From contig JAZQQY010000062.1 in assembly GCA_045629285.1 (NCBI GenBank), forward strand, positions 1 to 64,000: a stretch of DNA of 64,000 nt, in the 5' to 3' direction. The translations under genes were made by a program, and so were the position numbers. This DNA is from UBA1723 sp045629285. GTDB taxonomy: Bacteria; Bacteroidota; Bacteroidia; Bacteroidales; Paludibacteraceae. Shown piece after piece: positions 39,927 through 48,257 of the stretch (position 1 is its first letter; every line of letters begins with the position of its first letter). A model generated the notes under the pieces. That model saw only the letters and a list, made by a program, of their open reading frames with translations. It made no database searches and had not been told where the DNA came from.

Positions 39927-41021
39927 TTATCCATCTCCTTTGACTCCCGAATTTCCATCATTATAACTATCTCCAGAGTTGTTGTCTGATGAAGAGTTTG
40001 AACCACCTGACGAGCCCTTAAAAGCGTTGATTATTTGTCCTATTGATTGAAGGAATCCTCCGTCGCCTAAAGCAGTTAAACTTGCTCCACCTGTAGCTAT
40101 TCCAGCTGCGATTGTTCCTCCAGTAGTCGCAACACTCTTAACAGCACTTCCTATACCTGCACTACCTGCAGATTCAGCCATACTCAAAATGAAACCAGCT
40201 AATGAAGGTACTGTGAAATATGCACAAGCAGAAACTAAAAACATGATTGGAACCCAAATTTTATCAGTGTCAATAACCCCTTCATACCATTCTGGATTTG
40301 CGTCAATATCGACAATCTGTAGTTGGAAATAGGCTGTGGCGAAGCATTGCGTTATATATAGAATTATATTGCAGATTGGAATATAGAGCAATGCACCGAT
40401 GTATTTTCCAAGCCAATTCTTGATGTTATCCTTGAAATAAGGAATAAGTGAAAGTGCAAAGGCAACTGGACCGAATATGGAAAGTATTATTCGTAATAAT
40501 CCAGAGTAGCATATTATGCAAGTTTTGGCAAGAACGCATAGGATCTGTGCGAAGAAATTAAAAATAGTTACTCCACATAATATCCATGCTCCCATAATTT
40601 CCTCCTTTGTCTCTGTTATCCATCTTTCGGCTCTGTCTATCAAGGACGCATTTTCCATTTCTTGATTTTTACGTTGTTTAAGTTTGTCCTGATATTTTTT
40701 CCATTCATCAAGAACATTGTTGTTCTTGTCAACCAATGCTGTAGTGCCATTTTTAAGAGGTTCATAGATTAGTGCATCCAATGTTCCTGTAACAAGAGAG
40801 AAATTCATTATGCAGAATAATACAACAAAAGGTTTGGCAAAATCTATTACATGCAGATCTTGTCCTTTGCCCCAAGTGTTCCAGAAGATGTTGCCTACAT
40901 AGGCAAGAGTAAATAATCCAGCTAATATTTGACAATAAGAAGCCAATGCTGATGCTTGTATGGCTTCATTTACATTCTCAAATACTTTATCAATTATATC
41001 AATATTGAAATCTGATACCAT
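39927..41021 (-). CDS. traJ: Conjugative transposon protein TraJ (VirB6/TrbL-like)
   Basis: 364 residues with several hydrophobic segments (~20-45, 65-85, 140-165, 170-190, 205-230, 255-275). The start NIDIIDKVFENVNEA and the conserved FWNTWGKGQDLHVIDFAKPF-type motif are TraJ hallmarks. The C-terminus is Gly/Ser/Asn-rich. It acts as the polytopic inner-membrane channel component of the type IV secretion system. It sits 3 bp after traI. Confidence 0.85.
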   Translation of the reverse strand: MVSDFNIDIIDKVFENVNEAIQASALASYCQILAGLFTLAYVGNIFWNTWGKGQDLHVIDFAKPFVVLFCIMNFSLVTGTLDALIYEPLKNGTTALVDKNNNVLDEWKKYQDKLKQRKNQEMENASLIDRAERWITETKEEIMGAWILCGVTIFNFFAQILCVLAKTCIICYSGLLRIILSIFGPVAFALSLIPYFKDNIKNWLGKYIGALLYIPICNIILYITQCFATAYFQLQIVDIDANPEWYEGVIDTDKIWVPIMFLVSACAYFTVPSLAGFILSMAESAGSAGIGSAVKSVATTGGTIAAGIATGGASLTALGDGGFLQSIGQIINAFKGSSGGSNSSSDNNSGDSYNDGNSGVKGDG

Positions 41022-41024
41022 AGC

Positions 41025-41759
41025 TTATCTTGTGTAAGGTTTTAAATAAGTGATGTTCTTGCCGTTTGGCATTCTGATCGAGACTTTTCTTTGAGGACAT
41101 TCTTGCAAGACTCCTCCTTTAAGGTATTTTTGAGCTTTGCCCAAATGTGTGTTAGCCCAGAACAAATCAGCGTTAACTCTTTGTAGTTGGGCATGAAGAA
41201 TAAAGTCATCGACGCAACATATTGCACGAATTACGGATGTTTTAATATTCTCCCTAACTACTTTGATTTGTTGCTTAATCATAAATGCACTTATTTCAGC
41301 TCCATTGCCATTGGACTCTTTTAACTCTTCACGCAGATGTGTGATTGCTTTGACATCTTGTGTGATTACATAGCCACAATCAACAAGTGTCATTATACAC
41401 ATATACTTTTCTGCATAAGTCAGTTCATCAAGATTAGTGACTTTTTCTCGTAACTGAGTTACCTTCTGGAAAGCTTGTGTTCCGTATTCTATTGCTTCGA
41501 TCAATTCTACACTTGCAGCCACAAGTTCAGCCATTCTTTTGAAAGCTTCCTTTTTCTCTTGAAACATTTCAAGTTGTTGTGTGAACTGTAACAGCTGTTG
41601 CTGAGCAATCAGTTTTTGCTCTACAGCTTCTTCCATTGATTCACATTGCATGATTATGTTGTTCGCCATATTTGTAGGATCGTGCGTTATCATTTGGCTG
41701 TAACTTACACTTCCCCATAACCCTAATATGATTGTCAAGAAATGTTTTTTTATTCCCAT
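41025..41759 (-). CDS. traI: Conjugative transposon protein TraI (DUF4141, periplasmic)
   Basis: 244 residues. A signal peptide (MGIKKHFLTIILGLWGSVSY) is followed by a mostly alpha-helical domain with coiled-coil (~25-140), matching DUF4141/TraI of Bacteroides conjugative transposons. TraI is thought to be a VirB5-like periplasmic component; the name is unrelated to the F-plasmid relaxase TraI. It directly follows traG, and the start codon is 1 bp after the traG stop. Confidence 0.75.
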   Translation of the reverse strand: MGIKKHFLTIILGLWGSVSYSQMITHDPTNMANNIIMQCESMEEAVEQKLIAQQQLLQFTQQLEMFQEKKEAFKRMAELVAASVELIEAIEYGTQAFQKVTQLREKVTNLDELTYAEKYMCIMTLVDCGYVITQDVKAITHLREELKESNGNGAEISAFMIKQQIKVVRENIKTSVIRAICCVDDFILHAQLQRVNADLFWANTHLGKAQKYLKGGVLQECPQRKVSIRMPNGKNITYLKPYTR

Positions 41760-41760
41760 A

Positions 41761-44313
41761 TCAATCTTTTATTTCTGGTAAAATGTTGTATAATTTCTTT
41801 TCAATGGCTTCTGCCATCGTTAACTGATATGTCCTTTTCAATGACAGCAACTCACTTTTAACTCTCTTCTCTGTTGAGTACGTTAGTGCTTCTTCTTTGC
41901 TGACTTCTGTGGCATATACAGCACTTCTCGCTCCAACCTTGATAAAGGCTTCTTTGTATGAGTTTCTGTCTTTTAATTGTAGATTCTTGTTCACACTCAT
42001 GAGTTTTGCAATCTCGTCTTTAGTAAGACCAAGTGATCGAGATATTTTATCCTGCATATCTTTGTATTGTGCGAAGTCTAACAGAATCTTCACTGGTGAC
42101 TGGGTAGAGACAATATCTTCGATGTTCTTGTTTCCGACCAAATCTGTAGGTTCTTGTGTGACGATGCAAATTTGAGCATAGTGCTTTCTTGCAGTTCTGT
42201 ATAGGTAACCGATGTAGTTAGCCATGTTTTCACTCTTCATAGCACTCCAAGCTTCTTCCATCAGAAGAATCTTTCCTACCTCTTTTTCTTTTTCATTTCC
42301 TTCTTCATCAATGTATTTCTTCTTTGGAAGATTGAACATCTTATTAGAAAAAGTGTTCATGATCAGAAGAGTCACTATAGGCAGTAAAGTCTCATTGTTA
42401 CGAATCTTGTCCAACTCAAAAACAATGAACCTATTATTAAGCAAGTCATCGTCCATGTCGCTATTAAGCAATCTGCCATATTGCCCATCCTTATAGAATC
42501 TCATAAGAATCTGTACTAAGTTGTCTATGTCGAAATTGTCTCTCTCAACACAAATGACCTCTTTGATGTAACTTGTGTATTCGTCTCTTAGAAACTCATA
42601 GAATGTATCGAAACATGGACGAAGGTTCTCGTTCTTTACTTTGAGAAAAAACTGGTTGATGCCGTTGCCTATATGAGTTAGTTCTGCATTGCTTACGTTT
42701 TCTGTGTTTTTTTTCCAAAGGGTAAGCACTAAAGACACAAGCTGTTCCTTCTTTTCTTCTGAATATCGTCCAGTCGGATCAAAAAAAGGATTGAAAGATA
42801 GAGGCTTCTCTTCTGAATAAGTATAGTAAATACCTTCCTTGCCACCAGTCTCTTCTTTAATGAACTCGTAAAGTCCTTGATAAGAGTCTCCCATATCAAC
42901 GATGACAACATGATATTCTTGGTCGTACATCTGACGAAGCAGATTGTTGATGAAGAAAGATTTTCCACTACCAGACGGACCGACCATGACCTTGTTTCGG
43001 TTTTCTATCCAACCCTTTTCCATTGGCATTTCATCCAAGTCTAAAGCAATCGGAACTCCGTTTACTCTGTCGCACATATTGATGTGATAGTCAGTTGCTG
43101 GATTTACCCAATCCTTGTAATTACTGTCGGTTTGAATCATGCAGGCATTTTGATCCGTAGTTCCGAGCATAGTCATTTCGGAAGGATAGTAATTGGAACA
43201 GCCTGGTATTCCTCCCCAGAACATGTGTGATGTAATTCTTTCAACCTTCGTGTTCGTGCAATCGAGCTTAGAGAACTTTTCAGATAATACAGCATTCTTT
43301 TGTAGCAAAGAATTATAGTCTTTATCCCAAAGGATCACATTAAACGAAGCCCTACAAATTCGGTCTCCAGTTTGAGCAATCTGTTCAAGAAAAGAATCGT
43401 TTTGAAGACTGTTGTACTTGTTGTCAGAATCAAATCCTCCAAGTGATCTCAATAATTTACCTTGACTTCGGATTTTTTCTTTCAGCTCTTCTTGTGGTTC
43501 AAGATAAAAATACTGATTGTATATGTGATTGAACTTAGATAGTAAGCACAGACCTTCAACATAGCTTTGATTTACATAGCATCCGATTGAACTTTGAGAT
43601 AAAGAAGGATTCCAACTATGAGAGGCAACGGTGTTAGGCATATTGCGAAGATCCGAAATGGCAAAACAACTGACATAATCGTCTCCAACCATTAGTGTGT
43701 CATCATTAAGGATATGCTGTTCTCTTAATGTTGTGTTGGTTTCTGAAAAATCCAAGTTGATGTATTTTTCGATAATACCAAAGGTTTCTTGTGTTCCTAT
43801 AACCTCATCCTCGTCAAGTCTTCGTACTTTAATTCCACAACCTTCAAGAATCGTTTTCATTTCCATTAGCTTGTTTGAAAACTCAAACAATTTCTCTTTG
43901 TCCGTCAGCTCTTTACTTACAACATTTCCTTTGCAGATGCAGGACAATGTGCTTTTTTTCTTGATGTTATCTTTGCACGAAAGAGTAACATACAAATATG
44001 TTTTGTGTTCAAAATACTTTCTTCCTTCAAAATGTTTGGCATATCCTCTTGATAGATAACCAGTAGCTTCCCCTTTGAAAGAAAAATGCTTCTCTACAAA
44101 TAAATCTTGTTTATGGAGAATGGTATAGTTTGGTAATACCTTCATTGCTCGAACCCAACATTTGAATTGTGTTTCGTAGTCTTCTTGTGTCATAGTCCAG
44201 ATCTCTGGCAACTCTACTTCATATAGAGCTGTGATGTCAGTGTTCTTGGAAACAAGAAAACCGTCTTCATATAGATACAAAGGAAGTATCTCGTCAATGT
44301 TTATTGCTTTCAT
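41761..44313 (-). CDS. traG: Conjugation ATPase TraG (VirB4 family)
   Basis: 850 residues. The N-terminal domain contains EILPLYLYEDGFLVSKNTDI. Walker A GPSGSGKS lies at ~445-452 (RNKVMVGPSGSGKSFFINNL), and Walker B-type VGKILLMEEAWSAM follows in the C-terminal half. The TraG/VirB4 signature VTQEPTDLVGNKNIEDIV is also present. It energises pilus or channel assembly at the inner membrane. The start overlaps the exonuclease stop (ATGA overlap), so it is translationally coupled to that inserted gene. Confidence 0.93.
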   Translation of the reverse strand: MKAINIDEILPLYLYEDGFLVSKNTDITALYEVELPEIWTMTQEDYETQFKCWVRAMKVLPNYTILHKQDLFVEKHFSFKGEATGYLSRGYAKHFEGRKYFEHKTYLYVTLSCKDNIKKKSTLSCICKGNVVSKELTDKEKLFEFSNKLMEMKTILEGCGIKVRRLDEDEVIGTQETFGIIEKYINLDFSETNTTLREQHILNDDTLMVGDDYVSCFAISDLRNMPNTVASHSWNPSLSQSSIGCYVNQSYVEGLCLLSKFNHIYNQYFYLEPQEELKEKIRSQGKLLRSLGGFDSDNKYNSLQNDSFLEQIAQTGDRICRASFNVILWDKDYNSLLQKNAVLSEKFSKLDCTNTKVERITSHMFWGGIPGCSNYYPSEMTMLGTTDQNACMIQTDSNYKDWVNPATDYHINMCDRVNGVPIALDLDEMPMEKGWIENRNKVMVGPSGSGKSFFINNLLRQMYDQEYHVVIVDMGDSYQGLYEFIKEETGGKEGIYYTYSEEKPLSFNPFFDPTGRYSEEKKEQLVSLVLTLWKKNTENVSNAELTHIGNGINQFFLKVKNENLRPCFDTFYEFLRDEYTSYIKEVICVERDNFDIDNLVQILMRFYKDGQYGRLLNSDMDDDLLNNRFIVFELDKIRNNETLLPIVTLLIMNTFSNKMFNLPKKKYIDEEGNEKEKEVGKILLMEEAWSAMKSENMANYIGYLYRTARKHYAQICIVTQEPTDLVGNKNIEDIVSTQSPVKILLDFAQYKDMQDKISRSLGLTKDEIAKLMSVNKNLQLKDRNSYKEAFIKVGARSAVYATEVSKEEALTYSTEKRVKSELLSLKRTYQLTMAEAIEKKLYNILPEIKD

Positions 44314-45170
44314 GCGATTTCAAATTCTACAGATTCTTCTATGTTAAGATTCATCGAAATGTTGATTTTCTTCTGTTTCCTTTTTATTAAGAAGTTTATC
44401 ATTCCGATTTGCTGTGATGATTCGTCTTTTTCCTTTGAAAGAAAAAACAATGATTCACTTATTATTTCTTCCTTTATCCAATTCATATCATAAGAAAGCT
44501 TTGTTAGGGTATGTTTTGAATATGTCAGAAGCTGATCGATTTGCTTGACAACCTCATTGAATACTTCTTGCGACACTTTATCTTCGTATGATTTTCTGAT
44601 GTCTTCAATGTTAAGTTCACTAATTTTCTTTCTGTAGTCTATTCTTAATAGTTCTTTATAGCACTTCCAAGTTGCTGCAATATCAGATAGTGCATCGTGG
44701 GCATCAGCAAAGTCATGCCCGAACAGGTATCTGTATAATTCAGTTAGTTTTGGATATTTGAATGAACCATTTTCCTTTTCTATTCTTAAAAGATTGGTTG
44801 ACTCCTGCATTGTACAGAAAAATTTCTTCGTCTGCAACTGATACATAAACTCTTTATCCTTTACTCTATGTGCGTCATTCCGTATCACATTCATGTCAAA
44901 TTCTACATTGTGACCGACTATCAGGTCTGCCATCATGAACAATTTTGACAGATGTTTGAGTGCAACTTTTGTCGTGCATCCAATCTCTTTTATTTTCTCG
45001 TTGGTAATCCCATGAACCTTGATGGCACTTTCCTCTATCTTTTTTTGTGGTTTCACATACTTTCTGCCACTCTCGACACAGTTCAAACTGTCATCGCACA
45101 ATATATAACCATATTGCACCATTGATGGTTCGTTCAAACCAGTTGTCTCCGTATCTATGAAAAGAATCAT
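44310..45170 (-). CDS. DEDDh-family 3'-5' exonuclease embedded in the tra operon
   Basis: 286 residues. DnaQ-like exonuclease fold: ExoI motif FIDTETTGL (D6, E8), ExoII HNVEFDMNVI, ExoIII HDALSDIAATW with conserved H and D. The N-terminal ~175 residues are the nuclease; the C-terminal ~110 residues are helical and unassigned. Family knowledge: 3'-5' removal of nucleotides from DNA or RNA. The gene sits between traF and traG with a 4-bp overlap into traG, so it is transcribed and translated with the conjugation machinery. A role in processing transferred single-stranded DNA is an inference. Confidence 0.85.
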   Translation of the reverse strand: MILFIDTETTGLNEPSMVQYGYILCDDSLNCVESGRKYVKPQKKIEESAIKVHGITNEKIKEIGCTTKVALKHLSKLFMMADLIVGHNVEFDMNVIRNDAHRVKDKEFMYQLQTKKFFCTMQESTNLLRIEKENGSFKYPKLTELYRYLFGHDFADAHDALSDIAATWKCYKELLRIDYRKKISELNIEDIRKSYEDKVSQEVFNEVVKQIDQLLTYSKHTLTKLSYDMNWIKEEIISESLFFLSKEKDESSQQIGMINFLIKRKQKKINISMNLNIEESVEFEIA

Positions 45171-45172
45171 TT

Positions 45173-45502
45173 TTATTTGGTTTTCGATGCTCGATTGTCG
45201 GCAAGAATGTCCTTAATCCTATATCTGTTATGTAGATATTTGTTTGCTGATTTAGATGCCCTGAATTGAGTCAGCCCATTTTCTCCAAAGCGAGAAGATA
45301 AGTATATGCTTCCTCCAGCACCTATTGCAATAATTACAATTCCTACGGCTAATCCTTTGAGAAAAGAACCAGTATTGCTTGATACTACACTATAAGAGAT
45401 ATATCCTATAACTATAGAAGCAAAGAATACAAGGATATAACTTTTAGTCATTCCCTTAACAAGAGCGTTTCTGCCGACTCCTTTATTGGTCTTTATCTGC
45501 AT
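45173..45502 (-). CDS. traF: Conjugative transposon protein TraF (DUF4133)
   Basis: The start is placed at the ATG at 45502 (MQIKTNKGVGRNALVKGMTK), giving 109 residues, the usual TraF size, and directly following the leader motif at 45511-45532. An upstream ATG at 45574 would add 24 residues. Two transmembrane helices (~22-42 and ~47-66) and the tail motif FGENGLTQFRA match the DUF4133 pattern YGxHGL. It is probably a small VirB3-like inner-membrane component. Confidence 0.8.
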   Translation of the reverse strand: MQIKTNKGVGRNALVKGMTKSYILVFFASIVIGYISYSVVSSNTGSFLKGLAVGIVIIAIGAGGSIYLSSRFGENGLTQFRASKSANKYLHNRYRIKDILADNRASKTK

Positions 45503-45510
45503 CGCAGTTT

Positions 45511-45532
45511 TATTAAAGTAATTTTTGTAATA
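45511..45532 (-). repeat. Leader motif copy before traF
   Basis: Minus-strand copy of the element's leader motif (TATTACAAAAATTACTTTAA core), ending 8 bp before the traF ATG. Confidence 0.6.
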
Positions 45533-45594
45533 AAAATAAGCAGAGAGAGTGATGACACTCCCTTTGCTATTCATGCTCAATCTCTAAGAGATAT

Positions 45595-45915
45595 TTAAGC
45601 CTTGTTGAAGAAGAATACTTTTACCATCTGAGAAACGACGATAAAAATAATCAAACCTCCCAACCACATACCTGTTTTCTTAGCAGCATCCTGATTTCCC
45701 GAAGTGAAATTGTAGAAAAGAATACAACCACTTACTAATGCTCCCAATCCACATACATACTGGAAAGTTACAAGAGCACTGTCGATAGTGTTACTCAACT
45801 GTGTGTTAGCAGCTGCAAAGGCATCGCTTACATTCTTGTTTTGTGCAAACATCTTGCCAATGCCAGCCAACAAGCTTAGGCTTAGAGCAATCGCTCTGTT
45901 TCTTAATTTGTACAT
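45595..45915 (-). CDS. traE: Conjugative transposon protein TraE (DUF4134)
   Basis: The start is placed at the ATG at 45915 (MYKLRNRAIALSLSLLAGIG), which begins a signal peptide; upstream in-frame codons would read back into the preceding gene. 106 residues. Cleavage after KMFAQ is likely, followed by the DUF4134 pattern with two transmembrane helices (YVCGLGALVSGCILFYNFTS and MWLGGLIIFIVVSQMVKVFF). VirB2/TrbC-like pilin-type component. A leader motif copy lies just upstream. Confidence 0.85.
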   Translation of the reverse strand: MYKLRNRAIALSLSLLAGIGKMFAQNKNVSDAFAAANTQLSNTIDSALVTFQYVCGLGALVSGCILFYNFTSGNQDAAKKTGMWLGGLIIFIVVSQMVKVFFFNKA

Positions 45916-45920
45916 ACTTT

Positions 45921-45944
45921 TTATAATTTTAATTTTTGTAATAT
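45921..45944 (-). repeat. Leader motif copy before traE
   Basis: Minus-strand ATATTACAAAAATTAAAATT lies 5 bp before the traE ATG; it matches the shared core TATTACAAAAATTA exactly. Confidence 0.6.
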
Positions 45945-45955
45945 TCTTATAAAAT

Positions 45956-46318
45956 CTACGATTGTGAGTTCTTGAACTCTTTCGCTGCTTGAAGCAGTCT
46001 CTTCGTAGCATCATTGACTTCGTGAGTCTGCTCCTCCTGGATTGCGTCGCATTCTACTTTTGATGGAGGAGGAAGTGTTTCTTCTTTTGGTTTTACTGCC
46101 TCTACTTTTGACATTTGAAGAGGCTTTCGTTCAACCTTGTCGTAAGTTACATTGTCTTTGAATGGAGTGTTAAGCTGTATGGTCTTGTTTTTCCTTTCCT
46201 CTGCCTCTGATACTTTGACTGTTGAGTTTTTCTTTTGCAAGAAGATATATACAACATCAAGTATTATGCAAAAAGGAATCCAGACTGACAGAAACTCTCC
46301 CCAGCTAATACCGCTCAT
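45956..46318 (-). CDS. Small single-pass membrane protein of the tra operon, unknown
   Basis: 120 residues. An N-terminal transmembrane helix (SVWIPFCIILDVVYIFL, ~11-27) is followed by a charged, proline-containing cytoplasmic or periplasmic tail. It is not recognised by sequence. It occupies the place of TraC/TraD in CTnDOT-type operons and may be a divergent counterpart. Confidence 0.55.
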   Translation of the reverse strand: MSGISWGEFLSVWIPFCIILDVVYIFLQKKNSTVKVSEAEERKNKTIQLNTPFKDNVTYDKVERKPLQMSKVEAVKPKEETLPPPSKVECDAIQEEQTHEVNDATKRLLQAAKEFKNSQS

Positions 46319-46337
46319 TTTGTTCTTTCAAAGGGTG

Positions 46338-46748
46338 TCACATAAAGTCCATGAAGAAGCGAGCACATTTTTCAGTATCATTTTTTAGTGAGTCCAGCAA
46401 AGATCTTAGATTGTCATATTCGTACATCCTTTCTTCTCTTCTGTCCATACTGTAGTGATACCAACATCCTACACATTTGCAGGCTTCTTCAATTTGATTG
46501 TATCTTGCCGATTCTGCCCAGTAACTTGCATATCCAGACACAACAGACCTGAATGTCTCTTCTAAATTTTCGCATCCAGAACTGCGTTGGGTATATTTGA
46601 AATCTCTTTTTTCAAAAGTTATTTCGTTTAGTTTGAGACCTTTTTCCATATACCCTTGAACTGCATCTATGAATTTAGTAACTTGAAACCAATCCTGGAC
46701 ATCGCCTCGATACTCAGTATCTTTGTATTTAATAGAGAATGCTGTCAT
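46338..46748 (-). CDS. Hypothetical protein of the tra operon
   Basis: 136 residues with the start at the ATG at 46748 (MTAFSIKYKDTEYRGDVQDW); an upstream TTG would add eight residues and read into the promoter. No transmembrane segment. Cys-rich centre (CENLEE ... CKCVGCWYH). No family recognised. A strong promoter directly upstream suggests it can start an independent transcript of the traE-traM genes. Confidence 0.55.
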   Translation of the reverse strand: MTAFSIKYKDTEYRGDVQDWFQVTKFIDAVQGYMEKGLKLNEITFEKRDFKYTQRSSGCENLEETFRSVVSGYASYWAESARYNQIEEACKCVGCWYHYSMDRREERMYEYDNLRSLLDSLKNDTEKCARFFMDFM

Positions 46749-46769
46749 ATCATGATGTTTTTGATTAAG

Positions 46770-46800
46770 CAAAATTACTAAATTTTAGTGATTTATGCAA
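46770..46800 (-). promoter_or_regulatory. Internal promoter of the tra operon
   Basis: Minus-strand TTGC (46797-46800), 19-bp spacer, TAATTTTG (46770-46777); an almost perfect TTTG-N19-TAnnTTTG promoter, 21 bp upstream of the 46748 ATG. Confidence 0.7.
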
Positions 46801-46823
46801 GTTGAAGAAGAATATATAGCTCT

Positions 46824-47357
46824 TTATTTGAGATAGTCTTTCTTCTTTTTTTGCTTTGTCTTAGCTTCGTAATTTTTCTTTAGAAGCGACAGGTTTTCAT
46901 TCAAGAAAGCAGATACTAAATTGTGGACGATTGCATTTCTCGATGTTTGGCAGTCAGCACCTCTACAGATTGCATCTAACATGTCAATGGTGTCTTCTCG
47001 CAACCAAAACTGTTTGAAAGTGTTGTTGTCTGAGACACTTTTTTTAATGATGCTTTTGTATGCAAACGCATTACCGTCAGAACCCTCATTTGTCTCTTCT
47101 TTGACAGACTTTCCTTCTGACTCTTTGTCTTGTCTTGAAACAGGAGACTTTTCCTTTTCATCACTCTCTTTCGTTTCGACATTAGTGGAAGTCTCCTTTT
47201 CTACAACTTCTTTTTCACTGGATTCTTCGACTTCTCCAAAAGAGGCAAAAGCTGCGTCTATGTTATTGGGATTAAGGTCACTGACAATACCTACAATGTC
47301 AATGCTTTTAGTTTCTCCAATAGTTCTTGGTGTTGATTGGTCTTTTCCTTTGCCCAT
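46824..47357 (-). CDS. Ribbon-helix-helix partner of ParA (TraB/DUF3408-like)
   Basis: 177 residues. A long acidic disordered N-terminus (~1-100) is followed by a C-terminal ribbon-helix-helix pattern: strand FKQFWL, helix REDTIDMLDAICRGA, turn, helix RNAIVHNLVSAFLNENL, then a Lys-rich tail. It is 2 bp after parA. Bacteroides conjugative transposons carry a DUF3408 protein at this position. The layout of ParA followed by a small ribbon-helix-helix protein also matches type Ib plasmid partition (ParF/ParG style), with the tandem repeats upstream as possible centromere. Either reading is inference. Confidence 0.6.
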   Translation of the reverse strand: MGKGKDQSTPRTIGETKSIDIVGIVSDLNPNNIDAAFASFGEVEESSEKEVVEKETSTNVETKESDEKEKSPVSRQDKESEGKSVKEETNEGSDGNAFAYKSIIKKSVSDNNTFKQFWLREDTIDMLDAICRGADCQTSRNAIVHNLVSAFLNENLSLLKKNYEAKTKQKKKKDYLK

Positions 47358-47359
47358 TT

Positions 47360-48148
47360 TTAATCTTTGATTAAGATGTTAAACTCTCTAATGAAGTTGC
47401 CCAAGTTAAGTCCGTTAGGCAGTAGAGATAGGTATGAGTTTGGTGGAGCAGCAAGAGTGTTCCATAACTCTTTGTTGAAGGCTTTTGTTGAGTAGCCGAT
47501 TTTGTTTGTCATCATGTCGGCTTTGATATTTAGTGTTCGGATTTTCTCGTTAAATGGAGGGAATCTTTTAGCCAAAGATTCAAATAGTGTTGCTGACATA
47601 TTGCTTCTGTATTTGTGCCAGAACTCATAAATTCCCTTGATGTTATGATCCTTGTACTTGTTGGCTATAAGCATGATTGTGTAAAGAGCTTCCAGATTTG
47701 AGTTGAACAAATTCTCAGCTTCCATATAAGGTACGAAAATGTAGTTCACTCTTTTGATGATGCTTGCAAAAGAAGCTGTGTTGATAGTTCCTGCAAGATC
47801 GACAAATATGTAGTCAATGTCACCTTTGGCTACAAGACCATCAATCAAAGTTGTTACAGAGAATATCTTTTTCTCCTTGTTCTCTTGGGCAGGATCTGCA
47901 ACAGCACAAAAAATATTGTAAGGAGGAATGCCAACTTCTTGATGTGCTTTGTAAACGGAATCTGCTACTGTGTCGGGATTCTCTTTCTCTCCAGCTCGTA
48001 GTTTGTAGATGTTGTACTGAGGAGCATCGCCGTCGATTACTACGACATTTTTCTTCTCTTTATAGGCATAATAGTTTGCCAAAAGCAAAGTCATGGTTGA
48101 CTTGCCTGAGCCACCCTTTTGGGCGACAAATGAAATGACCTTTGTCAT
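47360..48148 (-). CDS. parA: ParA/MinD-type ATPase (TraA of conjugative transposons)
   Basis: 262 residues. Deviant Walker A AQKGGSGKSTMT (K11 and K16), A' motif VVVIDGDAPQ, and Walker B YIFVDLAGT. Known family role: ATP-dependent positioning of DNA or protein cargo, including plasmid partition. In Bacteroides conjugative transposons a ParA-like TraA heads the tra operon, as here. The promoter is at 48205-48234, and the leader motif and a 32-bp repeat array lie immediately upstream. Confidence 0.9.
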   Translation of the reverse strand: MTKVISFVAQKGGSGKSTMTLLLANYYAYKEKKNVVVIDGDAPQYNIYKLRAGEKENPDTVADSVYKAHQEVGIPPYNIFCAVADPAQENKEKKIFSVTTLIDGLVAKGDIDYIFVDLAGTINTASFASIIKRVNYIFVPYMEAENLFNSNLEALYTIMLIANKYKDHNIKGIYEFWHKYRSNMSATLFESLAKRFPPFNEKIRTLNIKADMMTNKIGYSTKAFNKELWNTLAAPPNSYLSLLPNGLNLGNFIREFNILIKD

Positions 48149-48156
48149 ATACTTTG

Positions 48157-48180
48157 TTATTAAAATAATTTTTGTAATAT
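48157..48180 (-). repeat. Leader motif copy before parA
   Basis: Minus-strand ATATTACAAAAATTATTTTA, in the 5' untranslated region between the promoter and the ATG; ends 8 bp before the start codon. Confidence 0.6.
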
Positions 48181-48204
48181 CTGAATCTCCATTGGATTCG
48201 GTGG

Positions 48205-48234
48205 CAAAGTTATGAAGAATTTTTTTCTTTCAAA
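48205..48234 (-). promoter_or_regulatory. parA/tra operon promoter
   Basis: Minus-strand TTTG (48231-48234), 18-bp spacer, TAACTTTG (48205-48212). It lies 57 bp from the parA ATG and adjoins the repeat array. Confidence 0.7.
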
Positions 48235-48257
48235 GGTTTTTCATGAATTTTATGCAA

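Noticed and set aside
45502..45574. Upstream ATG of traF
   Set aside because: It gives a 24-residue extension unlike the family and lies above the leader motif that directly precedes the 45502 ATG.
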